Shown: positions 10,454-21,521 of the stretch, piece by piece
How positions within the stretch are numbered: the stretch's first letter is position 1
How the letters are laid out: each line of letters starts with the position of its first letter
Assembly: GCA_002803225.1 (NCBI GenBank)
Contig: NXFV01001484.1
Span: forward strand, 1 to 51,144
DNA: 51,144 nt
Reading direction: 5' to 3'
From: Gamarada debralockiae
Lineage: Eukaryota > Ascomycota > Leotiomycetes > Helotiales > Hyphodiscaceae
Made by a program: the position numbers and the translations under genes
Notes under the pieces: generated by a model
What the model saw: only the letters and a program-made list of their open reading frames with translations
Told to the model about the DNA's origin: nothing
Databases searched by the model: none

Positions 10454-13025
10454 ATGGCTTCTGTGAAAAGCCTTTTCGAGGCAGACATGAATTTGGGGAA
10501 TGCGCTGCACACCAACTTCGAGTGAGTAGTGATAGGAGCTTGATAAACAAGTATTGACTCCTCTGCAGTGTCGACTTCGTGATCGATTATCGATTTGCAA
10601 CTATAGGTATGCAATCGCATCACAATTTAGTGCCACACAGCTAATTTTTGTTCCAGGAAAAGCAGAAGCAGAAGCTCAATTCGTGAGGCTCATCGAATCC
10701 CTCAATGACGTCGGACTCGCGACCGAAGTTCGAAATGGCGACAATTGCGCGGTCCTTATATTTGTGAAGGTGGCATCCGACAGGCACTTGAAAGAAGAGG
10801 TTTATCGATCTAGAGTGCAGGACTGGCTCTACGGCGTCCGAACAGTTGCCCCAGAGAAGGAGATGCAAAAGAACCTCAACGACGAGCCCATAACCGAAGC
10901 CGAGCGTCTGCGACTGGTATACCTGTTGATCACGAAACCAAAGAATGAAGGAGGAGCAGGAATCACACCCAAGAGCGGAGAATGGAAAGGCGTCGAGTCG
11001 ATCTTTGCCCTCCATGACCATACCTTCAATAAAGCATGGATTAAAGATATAACCTCGAAATACTTCCTCAGCTCCCAAGATTTTAAAGTTATCAAGGATA
11101 GATTTGGAGAGAAGATTGCGTTTTATTTCTCGTTCTTACAATCTTATTTCTTGTTCTTGACATTTCCTGCTGGATTTGGATTTTGTGCTTGGGTTTTGTT
11201 AGGACAGTTCTCTCCTATATATGCCATTGCCAATGGACTGTGGTGTATTGTCTTCATTGAATATTGGAAGAAGCAAGAGACTGACCTTGCTGTTCAGTGG
11301 GGTGTGAGAGGAGTGTCGAAGATTCAGCACAGGCGACCCGCTTTCAAGCACGAGAACATTGTGAAGGACCCTATTACTGGGGAGGAGATCAAGATTTACT
11401 CGCCGGTGAAACGACTTGCACGACAGCTGCTTCAAGTTCCATTTGCTATTACGGCAACGGCTGTGCTTGGTAGCTTGATTGCGGGTTGCTTTGGTATCGA
11501 GATCTTCATCTCGGAGGTGTATGACGGCCCTTTCAAGTCTTATCTGGTGAGTAAATCCTCCCTACTTATTTAAAATATCTAACTCTTCTAGATATTTTTG
11601 CCCACCATCATCCTGACCACAGTTATGCCCACGTTGTCAGCTCTCCTGACGGGTTTTGCCTCTAGATTGACAGACTTTGAGAACTACGAGACTGTGGATG
11701 GTAAGTAGACCGTCCAAAGATCTCCAATCAATCTAACATAATTGCAGCGCACGAAGCAGCCATGGTCCAAAAGATATTCGTCCTGAACTTTATAACCTCC
11801 TACCTCCCCATCTTCCTCACAGCATTCGTCTACGTGCCATTCGCCCAAATCATCGTTCCCTATCTCGACGTCTTCCAACTAGCCGTGAAGCCTTTCGCCG
11901 AGAACGAGAAGCAAATGGAGAGCCCACAAGTCGGATTCCAAATCAACCCCGACCGTTTGAAGAAACAAATCATTTATTTCACAGTCACTGCACAAATCGT
12001 CAATTTTGCCCTTGAAGTCATCATGCCCTACGTGAAGCGGAAGGTTTTCGTGAAGGTGAAGGAAGTCAAGGCAGATCTGGCAGCGAAGCGTGGAGGAACA
12101 TCGAGTCCCGCTGCTGATGATCATCCTGAGGAGTCGGCATTCTTGGTGCGTGTGAGAAATGAGGCCGAGCTTGATAACTATGATGTGACTGGTGACTTTA
12201 GGGAGATGATCGTTCAGTTTGGTAAGTATCCACGTTCATACTTCGGAATTTGCTAATCCTGCCAGGCTATCTCTCCCTCTTCTCCGTAATCTGGCCCCTA
12301 GTGCCCGTCTCCTTCCTAATCAACAACTGGATCGAGCTCCGCGGCGACGCTCTCAAGATCGCCTTGGAAACCCAACGCCCTGTCCCATGGCGCGCCGACT
12401 CTATCGGTCCCTGGCTCGATTGCCTCGGCTTTCTCGCCTGGTTAGGTAGCCTGACATCCGCAGCGCTAGTCTACCTCTTCAGCGGCGACGGTCTCGGACC
12501 TGAGGGAACACCGTGGAATATCAAAGCCTGGGGTCTACTGTTGACAATGTTTTTTTCAGAACATATTTTCCTTGCTGTCCAGCTTGGGGTCAGGAAGGCT
12601 TTGAGTAAGATTGATAGTCCGGGGATGCGGAAGGAGAGGGAGGAGAGGTTTTTGGTTAGGAAGTAAGCTCACCACTCAATACGTCTGAGTGTTGATACTG
12701 ATTGGGTGATTGTAGACAATATATTTCCGAGAGTATGGGACAAGAAGAAGCTGAGAAAGCTGCGACGGGCGGTATTGCAGCCGGTGAGAAGATCAGCAGA
12801 AGTACGCTCGAGGAAGCTGCCCGAGAGAGTACGCTGAGAGGTCATGGAACGCCTGAAGAGAGGTTTTGGCTGCGTCAGCAGGGGAAGGATGAGACGATTG
12901 CTGTTGGGAGAAAGTACATCCAAAAGGTTTGTGCTCGAATGGTGTTGGGTTTGAAGGAGATGACTGACATTGGATAGGCTGCGCCAACTGAGACGAAGAG
13001 CAAGGAAAGCAAGAAGGAGTTGTGA
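10454..13025 (+). CDS. TMEM16/anoctamin-family phospholipid scramblase (fungal DUF590 protein)
   Basis: Eight exons: 10454-10521, 10569-10606, 10657-11546, 11592-11700, 11748-12221, 12266-12662, 12716-12926, 12978-13025, giving 744 aa. The protein follows the fungal TMEM16 pattern throughout: NFDVDFVIDYRF near the N-terminus, then EAERLRLVYLLITKP, YWKKQETDLAVQWG and SIGPWL. The five acidic residues that bind Ca2+ in TMEM16 helices 6-8 appear conserved: E458 in NFALEV, D518 and E521 in GDFREM, E550 and D554 in IELRGDALK. A Ca2+-activated lipid scramblase in the plasma or ER membrane is therefore likely. The C-terminal tail (GHGTPEERFWLRQQGKDE) also matches fungal relatives. Channel activity cannot be excluded. 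Confidence 0.92.
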
Positions 13026-14118
13026 CAAGTAATGACTGGGAGTGAGAGCATATGCATGGAAGTTTTGCGGTGTTTTAGGCGACCGGGGGGAAAGGGGATC
13101 GAAGTGGATAAGCGTGAGCGAGCGATCAAACAACGAAATCTGATTGAAACTGTTCCGAATCTGCCTTCTTCCTCAGTGATGATACGTTTCTTTAGTGTCT
13201 AGAGCGTTGAGGTGTGGATAAAAGTCATTCGTAAATATGATTGAGTAATGTGGATTAGCGCATCGGTGGCCTCTGGAGAGAAGTATAAATAAACGCCCAG
13301 CGGAAGGTTCTCTCTTCGGTACCCAGTATCAAAATCACATCCCTCATGCAGTTAGCCTGTGGCGTCTCGTCCGGGCGTATGATCGGACGGTATGAGTCCT
13401 CCGTCGCAGGCTTTTCGGGACTGTTTTCTACACTTGGTGTCTTGGCTAGGCATAACTTGACCTTCCAGATACATGCTTTTGTTGTCAAGTGCTTTATTGT
13501 TGGTAGTTGATTTAGTGTTGTCATTGTTATTGATTCTGTTTTTATTGTCGTATTTCTGACTTGGTTTGCAACCACGGGGAGCATGCGAAGCCCGGATGCA
13601 ATTGGCCAATTGGGCATCAAGTGGTAGTCGCTTTGCTTGCAGTTCAATACCATATAGAGCGCACAGAGCACCCGTTCTTCACGGGACAGCGGGAAGCCGC
13701 ACAGGCAGGCTGGACTGTTGTCAGATTAAATCTATGCTCTTGTCATTGCTATAGTAACAGTATATTTACATATCTATCGGGCTTTGTCAACCCCATGATT
13801 CTCCCTCCTTAGATATCAATATATGATTTACCTCACAATATCGACAGTTATAAGCCTGCTTTGTAATAGGTCAACTCGTACTATCTTCTGCTATTACTAT
13901 TACAATTTATTGCTGTTTTCGGGCGATATTCTCCATAGATCAACTCAACTGCTACACTATTAAGCATTAGCTATACTATCAAGCTCTTGATCTGTGTAAT
14001 AACTTTTATTATTCAATATAGTAGACACAATCACAAAAATGCTATTTATACTTAAAAAACCCAAAGACTAGGGGAAATAGTTGGCTCTAAAGAAATCAGC
14101 CTGCAAGAGTTTGAAATT
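13026..14118. other. Intergenic DNA, no gene seen
   Basis: This is the 3' flank of the scramblase gene, then increasingly AT-rich sequence towards the LTR at 14119. Short open frames here lack family signal, splice logic or composition typical of coding sequence. Confidence 0.5.
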
Positions 14119-14527
14119 TGTTAGAGGATGATAGGTTGAGGCACGTAAGGCTGCCGGTGGGTAATCAGAATATAATCGGAGGGTAACAATGTATCTCATT
14201 TTATGAATAGATTGATTTCTGCTCTTCCCCCGAAGGCCAGAGAACAGGGTGCTGCATATGTCACGCAGTGATGCGACAGCATATCGTACGTCATGCTTCG
14301 CATGTAACAATGGCCCTGTCAGAATATGGCTTAGTAATGAGGCTCCTGAAGGAACACGGCCGTAGGATACGGCCATAGGGTCAGCAGTACAGGGCAGGGA
14401 GCCCAATGCTCTATAAATATAGGTTCTACAGTCAGTATAGATTAATGAACAATCATCGAACTTTTCAATTTCTGACAGGCCCCAATGGCGGTGCCCAGCA
14501 CGTGACTTCCAACGTCACCTCATGACG
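14119..14527 (-). mobile_element. Second copy of the 270-bp LTR, inverted and interrupted
   Basis: Read on the minus strand this aligns end to end with the LTR at 7261-7530: it starts (G)TCATGAGGTGAC and ends CCTCTAACA. It contains a 161-bp insertion at 14317-14477 plus a duplicated 5 bp. The terminal A has become G at 14527. I found no matching target duplication outside it, so it may be one LTR of a deleted element or a rearranged copy. Confidence 0.8.
14317..14477 (+). mobile_element. Nested 161-bp solo LTR-like insertion with GGCCC target duplication
   Basis: The element begins TGTCAGAA and ends TTCTGACA, a perfect 8-bp terminal inverted repeat. It is flanked by GGCCC at 14312-14316 and 14478-14482. 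The uninterrupted paralog at about 7303-7315 keeps the empty site (a single GGCCC on the matching strand). A TATA-like box, CTATAAATAT, lies at 14411-14420. TG...CA ends, a 5-bp duplication and a TATA box suit a short solo LTR, perhaps Copia-type. A MITE is the alternative. Confidence 0.8.
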
Positions 14528-14688
14528 CATATAAGTAATATTATTCAACAGTCAATATATCAAGAAAAGCTAATAATCAAGGTCAATTTAATAAGGTAAA
14601 GTCTAGATTGACTATAGAGGAGAGAAGAGGAGAGAAGGAAGAAGGAGACTATATACATATTACCAGCCAGGAGGCGGGCCGGATTGCA

Positions 14689-15734
14689 CTAGTGATTCCC
14701 TGACAACCGCAAGATATCACGCTCAACGTCCAGACCTTGATATGGTATTTCAATCACGCGATACGGCTTTGTTTTCACCACTTCTTTGAAGTAAAGGTAA
14801 AACGATTTTGAAGCCGTTATTTCCAAAGTCTGAAGCTCCATTTGGGCCAGCTTATCCACAGGTTCTAGCCAGGCCCGCTGGATATCCTCTGCTGAGACTT
14901 CGCCACGATTGGAGAAACTACAAGCTTCCAGCGACACGCGGAGTTGGCGTAAAGACGGGTAACCAGAGGCTAAGAACTTCCAAATCGCATCATAGGTCTC
15001 TTTTGAGCGGACGGACACATGAGGTTGGGATACGTATGGTAATCGCCAAGCAAAGGTGATACTGCTAATATCCGCCAAGCGGTGGGGAAGGACAAGAGCT
15101 GGGAAATGGCGAATAGTAAGGACGTCGTGGAAGCGAAACTCGTTACTACTGTACAGGAGGTCGATTCCTTCAGAGTATCTGTATATAGTTAATTCGTATG
15201 CAGCTATATTTAGCCAGACAATGATTTGACGAGTAATGAGACGCATTCATCAAGGTACAGTTAAAGACGAAGAACTAACGCTCGACGACAACTCCGTAGG
15301 AGGGAGATATCGATTTTGGTGGAAAGGCTCGGAGAAAGTGACAGCCGTAGCCAACCCTCATGCTCGCGACAGCCGTCCCATTCATTGAGAAAGTCTGGTG
15401 CTCTACAAATAATACTCCAAAGCTCCCATCTCTTCCTTGCCTCCGAGTACTCATACACAACATGAATTGATCGATGCCCAAAGATTTCCTCGTAGATTAA
15501 AAGTCGTACGTCAGTCGACAACTTGCAGAAAAATCTACTCTGCTCTTGGGAGCAGGTTTGCTGTTGGGCGTTGGTCTGATTTCCAGGGAGAGGTAATGTG
15601 AGGGCGCGTTTTCGCAGGGAAGGGAGGACAGGTGGCGCCATGCGGTCATCGCTTCGTAGGGAGGGGCCGAGCTTTATCTTGTCAGAAAACAAGTTGTTCC
15701 TATCGTCTGGGGTCAATTCACCTTGGTCAGCCAA
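14689..15734 (-). CDS. DUF7730 / F-box-like domain protein
   Basis: Two exons, 15734-15280 and 15178-14689, with a 101-bp intron, give 314 aa. After a low-complexity N-terminus, residues about 75-105 (FFCKLSTDVRLLIYEEIFG) match the F-box-like start of the fungal DUF7730 family. Across the splice junction the protein reads SCRRAYSEGIDLLYSSNEF, the usual family motif, which fixes the intron. The rest is the family's weakly conserved helical and beta C-terminus. Many copies occur in Pezizomycotina genomes, and no molecular function is established. Partner binding through the F-box-like segment is possible. Confidence 0.8.
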
Positions 15735-16848
15735 CGCCGTAATCTATCCATCTTCCTGTCTTCTCTAGGGCCCGTAAGAAGTAGGATTGGACTTGTGTAT
15801 AGTTGAAATAAAAGAGGAGATTTGAAGGTCCTTTTTTCGCGCTAAAGTTCGCTACTGTAAGCGAACCACAGCGCAAAGGCCTTGAAGATTTAGCGACCCC
15901 TACCCCTGTAGAGCGTAAACATGCTCGGTATTAGCGACTCCTAGCCTGAAATTACAGGGGACTGAACAGGTTGCGGGTGAAGACTTTGGTAGCAAAAAGT
16001 TACAACATCACATCTAACCTGAGGAAGAACGGGGCACTAAACAAATTCTTCCTTGGTTGAATCCATATAAAATTACAAAGGGCAATCTAATACTCTCTCT
16101 ATCACCGATCACCTCAGTCCAGTGTTTCCAGTAGTGTAAACTGCCACTTTGCCAGTTTGGACGTGCTTCTGTGCACATCTTGCACGTGCATGTAGTTGTT
16201 GAGCAACAACGCAATTCTATCATATTGATTGTTCTATTTTAGTAATATTCTTCTATTTTATGTAGTTAAGTGATGTTAGTGAGCAAGATATAATAAGGAT
16301 TAGTGACATTCTTAATCGTTCTACTAACTGCCTCTCATATGCAAAGTCAGTCAAAGTTTTGAAAGTTGATAATAGTTTTGGGCTTGCTTTTAAGGAAGGT
16401 CAGGAGTTCTTGGTATTTAATAATCAAATTCAGGTAATTAATGAATGACAGCTTCTTGCCTGTGTACAGTACTTGTATAATTCGCATGTTCTCAACGCTG
16501 AAGTACTTTGTATGCACTGCCGGTAAACGGCTGCTCTAGAGCTGTACTATAACACGGCGACTGGAACGTTCAGGAGTTCCTCATACGAGTGGAGGTTTTT
16601 ATCGTCAAGAGAACTTTGTGAGAGTTGGTTCTATTTACGTCCACTGAGGATAGTCAGGAGGCGTATTATTTGGAGGCTGAAATGTAGTTGGAGTTTCAAG
16701 AATTCAGCTATGGGAGTTCTGGCTATCGTATCAAGTACAGGATGGAATAGTAGTTCTCCGAATTGATTGCTATAACCGTCTAATATTTCAAAAGCTAATC
16801 ACTACAAAGACTTTCGCTTCTCCTACCTGACAGCCCTACCCTTCGCAC
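15735..16848. other. Intergenic DNA with a short perfect hairpin
   Basis: No gene is seen. At about 15846-15866 GTTCGCT and AGCGAAC form a 7-bp inverted repeat around a 6-base loop. The remainder is AT-rich and featureless to the eye. Confidence 0.45.
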
Positions 16849-18767
16849 TTAAAAGACTTGCGTATCTCTGGAAATTTGTGGGAGATCCTGATCTTCGCGC
16901 CGAAACTGACTGTCCCACACAAACGTGAAGCATACTATTCCCTTCTGATCGTGTTGCAATTGAATTGTAAGCTCATTCGAGGTATCCGAGCAATTTAACT
17001 GTAACTCTGTAGTAGTTGGAATATCCCTAATATCAACAACCTGATATCCCTTGCCCCACACAGCAGCATCTTTTGCTTGCATGATTGATAGTTGGCCAGA
17101 GAATACTTGAACAAACTCCAATGTCAGAGATAGCCTATCTAGCTGCACATATAGCGATGGAGTCGTTGCTGTGATCAACTGACAGTACGGGAGTCCATTG
17201 TATCCAACGGTGACTAGAGGCACCACATCCGGAGCTGATATATCCTCCCCACAGGAGTTGGCGAGAGAGACAGCGGCTGAAGCTACAATATGTTCTCTAT
17301 CACTGCGGGATACTTGGGTGTCATGAGGTGGCTCCAGAGGCGTTCTTGGCGGAGTCAAAGGCATCTCCGTCGTCAGAGACAATCTACTATGCGGCTTCTC
17401 TTCCTGGATAAGTGCGGACAGGGGCGGAATTGTGGAGGTCGAAGGTGGAGCTGTTGACAGCCGATTGTGAGAGAGAGCGGATGATGATGGCCAGTGCGCA
17501 AGTGGGGGCAAGACACTCTCGTTCGGGTGGAGGTATCTCTCCTTTGACCTCGAGGCCCTTTGGATCTTGTTCTCTAGGGTTGCGTTCAACCTTGTCAAGA
17601 CGATACCAAGGCCTCGCCGCCGTTCTACGGGGACGTCTAACCAGTCTGGTAGGACCCATTTCTCGTAGAGTCTGCCGTGTGTTCGAGGAACGTGAAAGCC
17701 TCCATGGAAGTGGAAGAAGATGTTGCACAAATAGCAAGCACTCTTGCTAGAGCAAATGATTCTCGGCCGGGGGTGATCTGGATGAAGCTCATAGAAGAAG
17801 AGGAGCTGGATCTCGGCGTGGACCTTCCAGGTCGCATCCCCTACAGAGGTAGGTATTGGGGTCTGAAAGGCTTCGACCTGCACGTGCCGGAATACCCGGC
17901 ATCTCTTGTCCCTCGCGGCACAGACGAGCTCACAACTAGCGGAGTAATATCGGCCAAGCTTGCCAATTGCTTCTGGCAGATGCTTTTTCAAGCTTGTGTT
18001 GCCCGAGAAATTTTGAAGAGCTGTACTGAGTTCATTTTCCCTAGTGAATTCATGGGCCTCTTTCACGATCTCTCTAAGGACGTTCTGTACTTCGACCTCT
18101 TTAGCATGTGGGTCTAGTATGCTTTCGAGCCTGGTGAACAAGACTTGAAGGTCTCGTGCACCATCTCTTACGGCAGTCCAGCGGACCTTTGCGAGCCCTG
18201 ATATAGCTTCTACGGACTTGTCCTGGATCACTTCATTAAGCTGAGTGATAAGGGCTTGTTTCCCAGCAGTCTTTTTAGTTCTCTTAGCGTGTCGTGAGCG
18301 TAGTCGTGACAAAATTCGAAGCTGGTCTAGGTTGACGACTTGTTGAAGAAGAGCTTTTAAGTCTTCAGATTTGGGATTCTCTATAGCAATCAGTTGGATC
18401 CCAGACGGTGTTGAAACATCTACTGACCTCGCCGTGCAGCTTGCTCTAAGATCGTAGCAAGCATCTTAAACCCATTGGTAACCTCTGAGAGGTCTCCACT
18501 GTTTGATGCTATTCGAATTGTCGTTGCTTCTCCGCTAGGGTGTTCTTCAACACATACAGCCATCACCTTCTGGTTATCGTCTGAAATGGCTAATAGAAAT
18601 GCCAGGTTGCTAGCAATCTCATTCTCTCTCTCGATGCTCAAACGACGTGTTGAGTCTATATCTAGGGCTAAAACGTTCTCTTTCGGAAGATCAGGGACTT
18701 CATTTAGCTTCCGGAGGCGGCTGATGCTTTGCCGCAACTGCTCTCGGGTGACTGCACTCCCCCACAT
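16849..18767 (-). CDS. OTT_1508-like deaminase-fold protein
   Basis: Two exons, 18767-18428 and 18380-16849, with a 47-bp intron (GTCAGT donor, CTGAT...TATAG acceptor), give 623 aa. The centre carries the deaminase zinc site: HAE at 301-303 and CYLC with C329 and C332, preceded by CSSKSA. This matches the OTT_1508-like deaminase family (PF14441), which is related to bacterial toxin deaminases and has spread in fungi. The N-terminal 290 residues are mostly helical. The C-terminal 250 residues are Pro/Ser-rich and then beta-like. The substrate (a nucleoside or nucleic acid) is unknown. The catalytic Glu and both Cys are retained, so activity is plausible. Without the intron the frame ends at 18420. 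Confidence 0.82.
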
Positions 18768-19876
18768 CGTTATGTGACCAACCGCATCAACAGATATCTC
18801 AAAGGCCAGACTTTATAGAAAAATACCTATAAGAAAGGTAGTGATCTGAATTACCTCCCTTACAAGACAATAGCAGCGATGGCGTTATCATGCTTATGAT
18901 CAGCTATGGATTATTGTAATGTATCACCTCCAAAGTAGCTCATCCTGCAACCGATCGGCAAAGATCATAGATGAACCTCTGACACGGGAAGTCGGCATGA
19001 TGAGTTGTCCGACCGAATATTACGGGGGCCTACCGATGCTGCAAATGCGGCTTGCTCGATGACATGCCGACATGTGCCAACTGGAGGAGATCGCGGTGAT
19101 TGAGGAGGTTAAGTGAGACCCAGATTGGGCATTAGAAATGCTATAGGCTCATCCTGGGTCAAGAGAGAATGGAGAGGTTGTTTTTCATTACGTATTATAA
19201 ATCTGGCCAAGAGGCCTCTCGCCTTCAAAAACTGCCAGTTCTGTTCACCGATGCTTCGCTCCTTTGTGAGGCCTCCTTTGTGAGGGCACCTGCATAAGGG
19301 CGCAGTGAGATGGGCTCGGTGTGATCTTATCGCAGCCCCGCCCCTATCGCACAGCCGAATGCTATCTATGGCTGCTTATGCAGGCTTTTTTCCAAAAAAC
19401 GATTCTGCTAGTTCCTAACTAGATAGGGTAAGACTATGACGGTTGTTATTGGCTATCTTCTTCAGTATTTCGTCAGTATAGTAAAAAAGATAGTGTTCTA
19501 AAACCAAAAGCTTAGTTAGATATACCTTAAGATATATATCGAGTTGAACTAAGGGGAAAGTATAGTAGATCAAGAGGAGTTATGCCCATAGGCCAATTAC
19601 TAGTATTTGTATTTAATTATTGCTAAAAAATAATCTGTCTTTAAACTCTTTTACTTCTTTTAATACTGTAATCTCTCTCTTTCTTTCTTAGTCTATAGCT
19701 TACACTAGTCTAACGTTATTACTTGCACCTTTACAAGGCCAAGTTCTACTAGCTAGTCGACTAAGGGAAGGCCGGCCGCAGGCATTTGTTGTGGTTATAG
19801 TTGAGGAGGTACTATAAGGGAAGGGTTAAGGCGAGGTCGAGAAAGGGCTTGGCAATAGTATAAAGACTTGGGAGTA
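18768..19876. other. Intergenic DNA, no gene seen
   Basis: Up to about 18900 is the promoter side of the deaminase gene. The rest is AT-rich with pyrimidine tracts. A short direct duplication (CCTTTGTGAGG twice) lies at about 19261-19285. No coding or RNA feature is supported. Confidence 0.45.
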
Positions 19877-21171
19877 CTATCTTTTCACGGCATCTGCCTT
19901 GGCCCCTTGGTCGAGAAGGAAAAGAACTGCTTCTGCTTTCCCGAATAGTGCCGCAAAGTGTAAAGGGGTGCCATAGCTTTCAACTCCATCATCCACCACG
20001 GCTCCTTGTTGAATCAAAGATACCAAGAAACTCAATACGGTTGATTGAAGCCAGCAAATGAAGAAGTGACGGCATATCCGGAGGACGTGTTAATATACCT
20101 GGACCAAGATGCTGTGTGATTCCAACCGCAGTGTTGTCAAGCATCTTTCGACGATGATCATTTTCTCTGAGATCATTGAAATTCTCCTGCCTGAAGAATG
20201 AACGGAGTAGAGATATTGCAGCTTCCCGGGTGAGAGCTTGCTCGCAGAGAGTGTCGATCTCGTTACATAAGAAGTGGAGACAGTCTATATCATAGCCTTT
20301 ACTGCTGTTATAAGATCCCAAGCGACTATTCTTTGATGGAAGCTTTGCCTCTATCTTCGCCCATGTCAACATGGACGGACGGTCTTTAGCCCAGATCCAA
20401 TTTTCAATGGCAGTGTAGGTCTCATTACTGATATAAGCGATGCTTCCTAACGCTGAGACCGAATCGTCGCGGACCGACATGGAAGCTAGGGATATGGTTG
20501 CTTCGAAAACATTTGTGATATTATCCAGGACCCTGGCGTCAAATTGACAATCAACGTTCTCTTCAGCTGCGTCTTCAATCGTCTTATCAACATTCTCGAA
20601 GTTTTGAGGCGATCCAAGGATGTGGGTGGCTGCCACGTCGTTTGAGTGGTCCACATCGATGGTATGTAGGTCAAGGTGCTCTCGGAGCCCTTGGGTCTCT
20701 TGGAGGATGAGATCCACTCTCAAAATCAACCTCTTATGCAAGGTTTGCCTGTTTGCGTTCTGAGAAACCAAGCACATTTGCAAGACCAGTTGCATGGTTG
20801 AATTGTACGCATTGATTTGTCGTCTGAGTGTCGCGATTTGGTCCGATGTCATGCTAGCTTGACATTCTTCACAACTTTGCTGATGGGATTCTTGGATGAA
20901 ACCCGAGCCCGTCTAAAACCTTCACAAGAAGGGCTAAGGTTCATTGCAGTTGTTGAGTGATTTCTTTAAATGACCCCAGAAGTCCCCTTCCCCGTTTCGC
21001 ATAGTGTCTGCTATTGCAGGCCGGCAAAGATTCTGATAGATAGCATTCAAGTCCCGTGAATAGGCTACGATCTCTGTCGCAAATGTTTGGATCAAAGATA
21101 GATGTACGTCGAGAGCTCAATACATGTTAGCGCAATTCCGCCAAAAGCGGAAGCAATCGAGAGGGATCCAT
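19877..21171 (-). pseudogene. NLR-type N-terminal plus ankyrin gene, disrupted by frameshifts
   Basis: Starting at 21171 the frame reads MDP, then one base out of phase reads SIASAFGGIALTCIEL. After another shift it reads FATEIVAYSRDLNAIYQN and GDFWGHLKKSLNNCNE, then LALLVKVLDGLGF. This is the usual N-terminal domain of fungal NACHT/ankyrin proteins. The long open part (20852-19989, from MTSDQIATLRRQINAYNST) continues it. At about 20026 one extra T separates this frame from the ankyrin piece YGTPLHFAALFGKAEAVLFL, which ends at a stop at 19877. At least four frame breaks make this a pseudogene unless the assembly is poor here. There is no NTPase domain, and only about one ankyrin repeat remains. 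Confidence 0.75.
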
Positions 21172-21521
21172 GGTGATTTCGTACTCGTCGGGGTCATCTG
21201 ATTTGACTTCGATTATTGTGCCGTCTTTTTAAATGTGTGCGTTTTTGGGGATGGAACGATTGCGAAGGACGAGGCTCTGGGGCTTTGAAAGCTGGACGTG
21301 GCATCAATCCCTGCCCCGAATGCAACCCAAGCCGGGCGTTCAGCGACAAGGCGACTTGTAAGGCTGAACAGACCGAAGATTGATGGCAACTTGCACACTA
21401 CGGCCAAATCGTTTGCCGTGAAACCCCGGTTGGTTCCTTGTTTACCAGTGCAGATTCCAGTAACCAATAACGCTGAAACAGGTTATCACTTAAGCAGTGG
21501 GAAATGAGGAAAGTAGTGGAA
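21172..21521. other. Short intergenic spacer
   Basis: It separates the NLR-type pseudogene from the 698-aa gene upstream of it on the same strand. Nothing is recognised in it. Confidence 0.5.

Noticed and set aside
13255..13671. Minus-strand 138-codon open frame downstream of the scramblase gene
   Set aside because: No domain, overlaps 3' flanking sequence, and its codon pattern is not coding-like.
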